25,746 nt of DNA from positions 1 to 25,746 of the forward strand of contig DCIM01000025.1 of NCBI GenBank assembly GCA_002316005.1, in the 5' to 3' direction. The translations under genes were made by a program, and so were the position numbers. The DNA comes from Prevotellaceae bacterium UBA1726 (GTDB taxonomy: Bacteria; Bacteroidota; Bacteroidia; Bacteroidales; Bacteroidaceae). The notes under the pieces are model-generated. The model made no database searches. It was not told the origin of the DNA and saw only the letters and a list, made by a program, of their open reading frames with translations. This document shows, one piece after another, positions 1-6,449 of this stretch; the stretch's first letter is position 1, and the number at the start of each line of letters is the position of its first letter.

Positions 1-19
1 ATAATTCCTTTTTTATTGT

Positions 20-40
20 TCATTTCATTTGTTTCTATTT
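20..40. repeat. 21-nt direct repeat flanking array copy 1
   Basis: These 21 bases recur exactly, on the same strand, at 23664-23684. Here they abut the palindromic left edge of the 22-bp array (GTCCCC at 41). At the other site they follow the palindromic right edge after a few bases. The sequence is AT-rich, but an exact 21-nt match next to two related arrays is unlikely to be chance. It is probably part of the same dispersed element. Confidence 0.75.
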
Positions 41-126
41 GTCCCCAAGGCGTGGGGACAGTTGTTTTTAACCGTGGGGACAGTTGTTTTTCAGCGTGGG
101 GACAACTGTTTTTCAATGCGGGGACA
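41..126. repeat. 22-bp tandem repeat array with terminal palindrome (copy 1)
   Basis: GGGGAC recurs at an exact 22-nt spacing: the G-runs begin at 54, 76, 98 and 120. Units run 51-72, 73-94, 95-116 and 117 onward (partial). A unit reads roughly CGTGGGGACAGTTGTTTTTC plus two variable bases. The inner octamer is ACAGTTGT in units 1 and 2 and its reverse complement ACAACTGT in unit 3, so units 2 and 3 could form a stem. The left edge is a palindrome, GTCCCCA (41-47) pairing with TGGGGAC (53-59). The array lies just 3' of the minus-strand LacI-family gene. A related copy in the opposite orientation lies at 23576-23659. I do not recognise a named family; there are no spacers of the CRISPR kind. 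Confidence 0.85.
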
Positions 127-144
127 AAACCGTACAGAAACGAC

Positions 145-1209
145 CTACATCTGAGTGCGGCGGTAGAAGTCGCAATTCTCCTTTGTCAGCAACTCAATAG
201 GCATATAGTTTACTGGTTCAATCTGTTGCTTGAGCACAACTGCCTTGAACAATGCATCGACACACGAAAAGCCTTGCTGATAGCCATGCTGTGCAATGAT
301 GAACGAGATACTGCCACGACGCAGACATTCGCGATTCTTTGGCACCATGTCATATCCCATCACCTGCTTGTCGCGAAGGTTGTTGGCAAGCAGATATTCG
401 CCAACGATATGCGCTCTCGAGTTGAGCGTGATGCAATGGTGAATGTCTGGATTCTCTTTGAAGAACTTATCAAGTTCAGTATTGTATATTCGTTTGTCGC
501 CAGCAATAGGAAGGTTCAGTTCTACAATCTTGATGTTAGGGAAGTGGTCGAGCATGTAGTGGCGGAAACCTACCTCGCGGTTTGCCTGCTGCTTAGTAGT
601 GAGCATTCCGTTGTGAGTCTGACGCATGAGCATAATACTCTTTTCGTTTGAGGCAACGAGCATGAGCATCTTTGCTGCGAAATATCCACTACAGAACGAA
701 TCCTGGCCGAAGAATGCAAGTGGATGTAAATCAGGCATATAGGAGTCGAGAAGCACAAACGGAATCTTTTGCTCGTGAAGGTGCTCGGTGAATCGGCGTG
801 TTATCTCCAATCCTGCCGGTACGATAATCACTCCATCGGGCTCGTATTCAAGACATTCGTAACCTCCACGCTCGAAATCCTCGTCGTCGAAACGCTTGTA
901 ATGCACATACTTCAGATTAATCTGAAAGTCGCGACGCATATCCTCTGCTTTGTTTGCTCCTTCCTCAACCTCCTGCCAGTAAGCCTCGGAGTTGTGCTGA
1001 GGCACAAACATTACGAAAGTGTAGGTCTTGTTGTAAGCCAAAGCACTTGCGTACATGTTAGGCTTATATTCCATTTCCTCGAGCGCTTTGTTTACTTTCT
1101 CGAGTGCTTTCTTTGAAACATTAGGGCGTTTGTGCAATACACGGTCAACTGTGCCGACTGACACACCAGCCTTCTCTGCAATGTCCTTTATCCTGATTTT
1201 TGATGACAT
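145..1209 (-). CDS. LacI-family transcriptional regulator
   Basis: This 354-residue protein has the usual length and plan of LacI/PurR-family repressors. Residues 5-27 form the DNA-binding helix-turn-helix (RIKDIAEKAGVSVGTVDRVL), followed by a hinge around residues 45-60. The rest resembles a periplasmic-binding-protein ligand domain, with features such as EPDGVIIVPAGLE and FGQDSFCSGYFAAKMLM. Such proteins bind a small molecule, often a sugar or a nucleoside-type compound, and control nearby genes. No sugar-use gene lies next to it in the window, so the ligand and targets are unknown. The start at 1209 places the helix-turn-helix at the N-terminus as expected. It is divergent from the kinase gene, and an inverted repeat overlaps its own promoter, which suggests autoregulation (inference). 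Confidence 0.9.
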   Translation of the reverse strand: MSSKIRIKDIAEKAGVSVGTVDRVLHKRPNVSKKALEKVNKALEEMEYKPNMYASALAYNKTYTFVMFVPQHNSEAYWQEVEEGANKAEDMRRDFQINLKYVHYKRFDDEDFERGGYECLEYEPDGVIIVPAGLEITRRFTEHLHEQKIPFVLLDSYMPDLHPLAFFGQDSFCSGYFAAKMLMLVASNEKSIMLMRQTHNGMLTTKQQANREVGFRHYMLDHFPNIKIVELNLPIAGDKRIYNTELDKFFKENPDIHHCITLNSRAHIVGEYLLANNLRDKQVMGYDMVPKNRECLRRGSISFIIAQHGYQQGFSCVDALFKAVVLKQQIEPVNYMPIELLTKENCDFYRRTQM

Positions 1210-1239
1210 ATTGTTATGTGTATATCCTTAAAACGATTA

Positions 1240-1271
1240 CAAAATTACAAAAAATACTTGAATTGTGCGAA
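1240..1271 (-). promoter_or_regulatory. Predicted promoter of the LacI-family gene
   Basis: On the minus strand, TAATTTTG (plus 1240-1247) fits the Bacteroidota -7 consensus TAnnTTTG. TTCG (plus 1268-1271), 20 nt upstream, is one mismatch from the -33 consensus TTTG. The start codon follows about 30 nt downstream of the -7 element. Confidence 0.5.
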
Positions 1272-1279
1272 TACACAAT
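1262..1279. promoter_or_regulatory. Inverted repeat, candidate operator
   Basis: ATTGTG (1262-1267) and CACAAT (1274-1279) are perfect inverted arms separated by six bases. The site covers the presumed -33 element of the LacI-family gene and lies about 65 nt upstream of the -7 box of the divergent kinase operon. LacI-family proteins bind inverted repeats of this size as dimers. Operator function is an inference. Confidence 0.45.
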
Positions 1280-1320
1280 GTGTAAAATATCGTAAATATC
1301 ACCTTTTTTTGGCAGATTCT

Positions 1321-1351
1321 TTCGTATTTAGGCAAAAAATCAGTATTTTTG
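1321..1351 (+). promoter_or_regulatory. Predicted promoter of the kinase/regulator operon
   Basis: TATTTTTG at 1344-1351 fits the Bacteroidota -7 consensus TAnnTTTG. TTCG at 1321-1324 is a one-mismatch -33 element with a 19-nt spacer. Transcription would begin close to 1357, essentially on the first in-frame ATG at 1356. This supports translation from the second ATG at 1395. Confidence 0.5.
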
Positions 1352-1394
1352 CAGTATGTGTGGAAACTATAGCATAAAACAACTCAATCTGCCA

Positions 1395-4300
1395 ATGAGG
1401 CTTCTTGCTTTATTGGTTGTGTTTGTGTGTGTTTCCTGTAATCAGGAAAGAATCAACCAAAAGGCCGATTCTTTTAATGATGCTTCCTATAGTTATCACT
1501 ATATCTCGCTCGACACGACAATGATGTATGCCAATGAGGCATTGAAGGTTTCGGAGCACTATCATGACGGAAGGGTAGAGGCACTCAATAATCTTGCCTT
1601 TGTCGACCTTATCAAGATGCATTATACTGATGCCGAACAGAAACTCCAGGAGATTCTTTCGTCAACAGACAACCAGTTTGAACGCCTCGTTGCCAATATC
1701 CAGATGATGCGTCTTTGTCAGCGTGAGTCGCGAAACAAAGAGTTTTACGATTATTATTGGCAGGCAAAGGACAATATCAATCGCATTGAGGAAGATGCCA
1801 AGATGTTGACTTCTCGTCAGCAGAAACGTCTGACTTATGCAAAGACAGAGATGCAGATTATTCTTGCTGCTTATCTCTATTATGTGGGTCAGATAGAACC
1901 ATCAACTGCTGCAGTACTTGAAATAAATCAATATGGTGAAATTCAGCGAGATACGGCACAGTTGTTAAATTATTATTATAATGTAGGTTCGGGTAATGTC
2001 CTTACCGCTGAATCGCCTGAGAAAGTGGCGATAAAGGAGTTTGATTACCTCATTGGTTGCTATATGCTTGCCCGTTCTTCGCGTAACATTTACTGGGAGG
2101 CCGAGGCCCTTCAGGCGATGAGTGAACATCTTCAAGATGACTATCATCTGCCAATCCTTGTGAAGGAGAATGCTGCTGTGATGAAGTATCTCAATATTGA
2201 TGAGGTAAACGATACTCTCTTGGCGGGTAACTTCGCTCAGCGTTCTGTGAATTTGTTTGCAGAATATGGTGATGCATACCAGACAGCCGGTGCCTTGCGT
2301 ACATTGTCGGATTGCTATTTCGGAATTCACGATTATGGCTATGCCATATCTTGCCTGAATGAGGCTCTTGAAAGGGATTCTCTCATCAATCAGGCTCCAG
2401 CATTGACCTCAAGTATTCGCGAGAAGTTGTCAATCAATTATTCTGCTATTGATGACAAACAAGGTTCCGACTTTAATCGTAACCTTTACCTTGACTTGCA
2501 AGAGGATACTCGTCAGGATCGCGAGTTGGAGGCTCGAGCGGACCAACTTAATAAGATTTCATTCCAGCAGAATCTCATGATTATTGGTGTGTGTGTGGCA
2601 ATTGCCTTGATGGTGATTCTTCTCTTTGTCTTTACAAGAATGCGTCGCAGAGACATGGAGAAATATACTGTTGATTCCTTGCTTGCTCCTTTGGAGAAAT
2701 GGAAGCAAAATGAGATGGAAATCACCGATGAAATCGCGGAAAAACACGAAGATATCATAGAAGAGCAGAAGACCGCTGAACTTCTTTTGGAACGCAACTT
2801 TCAGCAGAATATGGAACAGCGTGCCAAGATGGCTCTTGTAAATAGCATCACTCCATTTATTGACAGAATGCTGGCGGAGATCCAATGCCTGATGACGCGT
2901 AGTGAAAATGAGGATGTGGTGGAGAGTCGATACTCCTACATTCTTGAGTTGACTGATAAGATCAACGAATATAATGACATCCTCACTAATTGGATTCAGT
3001 TGCGAAAGGGCGAATTAAGTCTGAAGATTGAGAGTTTCAAGTTGAACGATATATTTGATATCGCTCGCAAGGGACGCCTGTCGTTCAGTATGAAGGGAAT
3101 CGATCTTGTCGTTGAAGATACCAAGGCTGTGGTAAAGGCAGACAAGACACTAACCCTGTTCATGATAAACACCATTGCCGATAATGCCCGAAAGGTGACA
3201 GGTGAAGGCGGCGCCGTTAAGATTTCGGCAGTTGAAACGCCTGATTATGTGGAAGTTGAGATTGCAGATACTGGTGTCGGCATGACCGAAGAGGAGTTGC
3301 AGAATGTTTTCAACCATCAGCCAACAGTAGTTCAAAATGCCGATGAAACCGCAGATTTGAGCGCAAACGGATTGCGAGTAGCCGAACCACAGCATGGTTT
3401 CGGATTGATGAACTGTAAGGGTATTATTGAGAAATACAAGAAGGTAAGCCAAGTGTTCTCGGTTTGTTCTATCTCTGCTACAAGTGAGAAAGGTAAGGGT
3501 ACGGCATTCCGTTTCCGTCTGCCACATGGAGTTGTTCGTTTGATTATTTTCATGGTAGGCTTGTTTAGTTCTATGAATATGTCCGGCCAAACTGTGGAAG
3601 ATAAGATTCAGATGTATGTTGATAGTGCCTACTTCTGCAATCTTCAAGGTAGATATGAGTCAACACTCGCATTCGCCGATTCCGCGCGTACCTATTTAAA
3701 TATATATTATAAGAAACTCCGTCCGAATGGCAGAGATCTGATGGTGATGAATGGCAGTTCGGCTGATAATGCAGCAGAATTGAGATGGCTGTCGGATTCG
3801 CTTCGTGTTAATTATTCCGGCATCCTTGATGTCAGGAATGAGACTGCAATCGCGGCCTTGGCTCTACATAAATGGGATTTGTACAATTACAATAACAAGG
3901 TTTCTTCACGTTTGTTCCGTGAGTATAGTGCAGATCCTACACTTCTTGGTTATGTTGGTCAGATGCGACAGAGTAGTGAGACGAAGTATGTAGCCTTGAT
4001 ACTTCTGTCGTTGATATTCCTGAGCATTTTGCCTGCTTATTATCTGCTTTATTACAGATATAGGGTTTATCATCGTTTCCTTGTTGAAAAACTCGGAGCC
4101 ATAAACAATGTGCTCTTTGACCAGATTCCGGAAGAGGAGAAGTTGGAGAATATCAAATCGCTCTGGTATCAGAGTAACCGATATATATCTGATAAGAAGG
4201 GTACGGCGGCCTTGACGGGTGTTGTTGATCAGATTTGTCTTGCTCTTGAGGATAATATCAATATCCGCCGATTGAGCAACGAGCAGATTGAACTCGCAGA

Positions 4301-4865
4301 GGATGAGTTGCGCCGACTGAATTTCGAGATCGACCGCCTGCATATCAATAACAATGTGCTCGACAACTGTTTCTCGACTCTTAAGCACGAGACGATGTAT
4401 TACCCGTCGCGAATTCGCCAGTTGGTTGAAACAGCCGAGAGAAACATCACGGCTTTGAACGAGATTACGCTTTATTACAAGGAACTCTATACAATTCTGA
4501 GTCTTCAGGCTCAGCATCAGGTCGAGTCAAATGTAAGAATTGACAACTATCTCGTGTCTTATCTTATGTCGCTACTCCGTAAGTTGGGTGAGAATAAGAA
4601 TCTGGTAATTTCAAAACAGGAACAACCGTCGCAATATGTAGTATATACTGTTGAGATGCCTAATCTCAAACTTACTGATGAGCAAATTATTGATTTGTTC
4701 ACTCCGCTAACAACAAGAATTCCTTGCCTCGTTATCCGACAGATAATACGCGAGATTGGCGAGACGACTAACCAAAGAGGATGTGGAGTACTTGCAACAC
4801 GCAGAGAAGATGGTGGAGCAAATATCGTGATGACTTTATCGAAAAAAGTAAAAATCAATATATAA
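1395..4865 (+). CDS. Double-module membrane histidine-kinase-like sensor (DUF5112/HATPase/DUF5113 type)
   Basis: The reading frame opens at 1356 (1169 codons). ATG 1395 (codon 14) is preferred because it begins a signal peptide ending in a lipobox-like VSC. Residue numbers below count from 1356. Residues 30-400 are helical and TPR-like, presumably periplasmic. TM1 is about 407-429. A cytoplasmic part carries Bergerat ATPase motifs: N-box INTIADN at 604-610, DTGVGM at 638-643, GFGLM at 681-685 and GKGT at 713-716. The DHp-like helix before it (ALVNSITP, 493-500) lacks the phospho-acceptor histidine. A second signal-peptide-like segment (726-745), a short extracytoplasmic stretch and TM3 (879-901) follow. 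The C-terminal part has an H-box-like KHETMYYP with His1011, but only a degenerate ATPase region. Its stop overlaps the response-regulator start (TAATG). The DUF names are from memory of this family. Confidence 0.8.
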   Translation: MRLLALLVVFVCVSCNQERINQKADSFNDASYSYHYISLDTTMMYANEALKVSEHYHDGRVEALNNLAFVDLIKMHYTDAEQKLQEILSSTDNQFERLVANIQMMRLCQRESRNKEFYDYYWQAKDNINRIEEDAKMLTSRQQKRLTYAKTEMQIILAAYLYYVGQIEPSTAAVLEINQYGEIQRDTAQLLNYYYNVGSGNVLTAESPEKVAIKEFDYLIGCYMLARSSRNIYWEAEALQAMSEHLQDDYHLPILVKENAAVMKYLNIDEVNDTLLAGNFAQRSVNLFAEYGDAYQTAGALRTLSDCYFGIHDYGYAISCLNEALERDSLINQAPALTSSIREKLSINYSAIDDKQGSDFNRNLYLDLQEDTRQDRELEARADQLNKISFQQNLMIIGVCVAIALMVILLFVFTRMRRRDMEKYTVDSLLAPLEKWKQNEMEITDEIAEKHEDIIEEQKTAELLLERNFQQNMEQRAKMALVNSITPFIDRMLAEIQCLMTRSENEDVVESRYSYILELTDKINEYNDILTNWIQLRKGELSLKIESFKLNDIFDIARKGRLSFSMKGIDLVVEDTKAVVKADKTLTLFMINTIADNARKVTGEGGAVKISAVETPDYVEVEIADTGVGMTEEELQNVFNHQPTVVQNADETADLSANGLRVAEPQHGFGLMNCKGIIEKYKKVSQVFSVCSISATSEKGKGTAFRFRLPHGVVRLIIFMVGLFSSMNMSGQTVEDKIQMYVDSAYFCNLQGRYESTLAFADSARTYLNIYYKKLRPNGRDLMVMNGSSADNAAELRWLSDSLRVNYSGILDVRNETAIAALALHKWDLYNYNNKVSSRLFREYSADPTLLGYVGQMRQSSETKYVALILLSLIFLSILPAYYLLYYRYRVYHRFLVEKLGAINNVLFDQIPEEEKLENIKSLWYQSNRYISDKKGTAALTGVVDQICLALEDNINIRRLSNEQIELAEDELRRLNFEIDRLHINNNVLDNCFSTLKHETMYYPSRIRQLVETAERNITALNEITLYYKELYTILSLQAQHQVESNVRIDNYLVSYLMSLLRKLGENKNLVISKQEQPSQYVVYTVEMPNLKLTDEQIIDLFTPLTTRIPCLVIRQIIREIGETTNQRGCGVLATRREDGGANIVMTLSKKVKINI

Positions 4866-5584
4866 TGGACAATTTCAAAGTAATTATCGTAGAGGATGTG
4901 CCTCTTGAACTGAAAGGCACAGAAGGTATTTTCCGTAATGACATTCCTGAGGCTGAGATTATCGGCACTGCAGAGAATGAAGTGGCCTATTGGCGATTGC
5001 TCAAGCAGCAACAGCCAGATCTCGTGCTTCTCGATCTTGGCCTTGGTGGTTCAACAACTGTCGGCGTTGAGATATGCCGTCATACTAAGCAGAACTATCC
5101 ACAGATAAAAGTACTCATCTTCACAGGTGAGATACTGAATGAGAAATTATGGCTTGATGTTCTCGATGCGGGATGTGATGGTATTGTGCTGAAGAGTGGG
5201 GAACTCCTCACCCGTAGTGAGGTTGCATCTGTCATGGAAGGTAAGAAACTCGTGTTCAACGAACCTATTCTCAACAAGATTGTTGAACGATTTAAGGATG
5301 CTGTAAGTGGTCAGTTGATGCACCAGGAAGCTGTTGTTGATTACGAGATTGACGAATATGACGAGCGTTTCCTTCGTCATCTGGCACTCGGCTACACAAA
5401 GGAGCAGATAACAAACCTTCGTGGTATGCCTTTTGGTGTGAAGAGTCTCGAAAAGCGCCAGAATGAACTCGTTCAGAAACTGTTCCCAGGTAGTAAGGCA
5501 AGTGTAAATGCAACTCGTCTTGTTGTTCGTGCACTTGAATTGAGAATCCTCGATTTGGATAATCTTACCGCTGATGAAGAATAA
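4865..5584 (+). CDS. Response regulator, REC plus LuxR-like HTH
   Basis: This 239-residue protein starts at the ATG that overlaps the kinase stop by one base, implying translational coupling. The N-terminal REC domain has the acidic pair E10/D11, the phospho-acceptor D57 (LVLLDLG), switch residue T87 (LIFTGE) and K110 (GIVLKSG). The C-terminal region from about 165 to 230 looks like a LuxR/GerE-type helix-turn-helix: DERFLRHLALGYTKEQITN, then SLEKRQNELVQKLF. It should be phosphorylated by the upstream kinase-like protein and bind DNA. A frame open further upstream would start inside the kinase gene and is not needed. Its DNA targets are unknown; the next gene, which it overlaps, is an obvious partner. 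Confidence 0.9.
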   Translation: MDNFKVIIVEDVPLELKGTEGIFRNDIPEAEIIGTAENEVAYWRLLKQQQPDLVLLDLGLGGSTTVGVEICRHTKQNYPQIKVLIFTGEILNEKLWLDVLDAGCDGIVLKSGELLTRSEVASVMEGKKLVFNEPILNKIVERFKDAVSGQLMHQEAVVDYEIDEYDERFLRHLALGYTKEQITNLRGMPFGVKSLEKRQNELVQKLFPGSKASVNATRLVVRALELRILDLDNLTADEE

Positions 5585-6176
5585 ATCGAAAATATTTATT
5601 ATCACAGCAACTTGTTTGCTGGCACTACAAGCGCTAACCATCCTACTTTCTTGGGTGGTCGGCGCTGTGTGGCCATCGCTTGGCATCCATTCTCTCTTGA
5701 GTGGTTCGGGCTTGCGCTGGTTGTTAAGTTCATTACCTAATAATCTATCTGACGAATACTTTATCTGGTTTCTCCTTTTTTGTATCTTCATTGGTATATT
5801 TGTGTATAGTGAGTTGCCAAAAAAAATAATTTTGTTTTCAAAATGCGATTTCCGAGAGCGCTTCGGAATTTACCTTTTCTTCTTGATCATTGCTACGGCT
5901 TTGTTGATTTGCCTCCTTCTTGGAGTGTATCCTCATTCATCACTTTTGGGACTTACAGGGCACTTGTTTCCTGGCCCTTATTTTGGTGCGGTTTTACTCA
6001 TTTTGGGAATGTCAATCTTCGGTGGAAGCGTTGTTTTTTCTCTCATGGCCAGAAAGGTGGAGAATTGGAAAGATGCGGAAAAAGCGTGCGTTTTTGGTCT
6101 TCAAAGTGCTGCACCTGTGGTAGTTATCTATTTTTTATTAAAGGAACTCGTTGAAATGCTGATTTTTGTTCTCTAA
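5574..6176 (+). CDS. Small polytopic membrane protein, weakly AbgT-like
   Basis: This 200-residue, very hydrophobic protein has about five membrane helices (near 8-31, 61-79, 98-118, 136-158 and 176-198). Its start lies within the last codons of the response-regulator gene (11-nt overlap), so it is almost certainly the third gene of the operon. The pattern LTILLSWVVGAVWPSLGIHS, followed by LLSGSGLRWL and a later W-rich helix, reminds me of the N-terminal part of AbgT (p-aminobenzoyl-glutamate) transporters. The protein is less than half their length and lacks the rest of the fold. Transport function is therefore doubtful; it could be a membrane partner of the signalling pair. No signal peptidase site is evident. 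Confidence 0.75.
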   Translation: MKNKSKIFIITATCLLALQALTILLSWVVGAVWPSLGIHSLLSGSGLRWLLSSLPNNLSDEYFIWFLLFCIFIGIFVYSELPKKIILFSKCDFRERFGIYLFFLIIATALLICLLLGVYPHSSLLGLTGHLFPGPYFGAVLLILGMSIFGGSVVFSLMARKVENWKDAEKACVFGLQSAAPVVVIYFLLKELVEMLIFVL

Positions 6177-6215
6177 AAAATCTTCATATTTTCGTAAAAA
6201 AAGTCCCTTAAAAAT

Positions 6216-6246
6216 TTTGCTCCTTTATATTTTTATCGTACCTTTG
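6216..6246 (+). promoter_or_regulatory. Predicted nrdD promoter
   Basis: TTTG (6216-6219), a 19-nt spacer and TACCTTTG (6239-6246) match the Bacteroidota sigma-A consensus perfectly. Transcription would begin near 6253, giving a leader of almost 200 nt before nrdD. Confidence 0.75.
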
Positions 6247-6301
6247 CAATCGGGTTGGATGAACAAAATAGAAAATTCTGACAATTTATTTTAGGATCAA
6301 G

Positions 6302-6350
6302 GTTTTCAAAATGGAAAACTTTTTTCTGAAAACTAAATGAAAAGTTTTCC
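6302..6350 (+). promoter_or_regulatory. Mutually exclusive hairpins in the nrdD leader
   Basis: GGAAAACTTTT (6313-6323) and AAAAGTTTTCC (6340-6350) form a perfect 11-bp stem with a 16-nt loop. GTTTTC (6302-6307) can instead pair with GAAAAC (6314-6319), which is part of the first stem. A second GAAAACT at 6328-6334 can also pair with AGTTTTC inside the right arm. The pairings compete, as in attenuators or RNA switches. I recognise no known riboswitch. The stretch 6177-6449 otherwise holds only the promoter and AT-rich leader, plus a Shine-Dalgarno AGGAG at 6435-6439, 10 nt before the nrdD ATG. Confidence 0.4.
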
Positions 6351-6449
6351 AAAAAGAAAATTTCTTCTAAGGGGTTTATTCGTTTTTCGTCTATGAAACC
6401 AAACCTAAATTTGCTATTAATTAAATAATATATAAGGAGTAAAGATATA

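Noticed and set aside
41..126. 22-bp repeat array considered as a CRISPR array
   Set aside because: The repeats are contiguous with no unique spacers, there are only about four units, and no cas genes are nearby.
16..651. Plus-strand frame of 211 codons opposite the LacI-family gene
   Set aside because: It starts within the repeat array and runs antisense to a well-supported regulator; its product has no recognisable features.
3906..4517. Minus-strand frame of 203 codons inside the kinase gene
   Set aside because: It is antisense to the kinase frame, whose membrane and DHp features are clear; no domain is visible in it.
5147..5791. Minus-strand frame of 214 codons opposite the response regulator
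   Set aside because: It is antisense to the REC-HTH gene and the start of the next gene; no homology is recognisable.
6253..6449. nrdD leader considered as a cobalamin riboswitch or NrdR box region
   Set aside because: I could not find the conserved cobalamin-box sequence or a convincing pair of NrdR boxes; only competing hairpins are visible.
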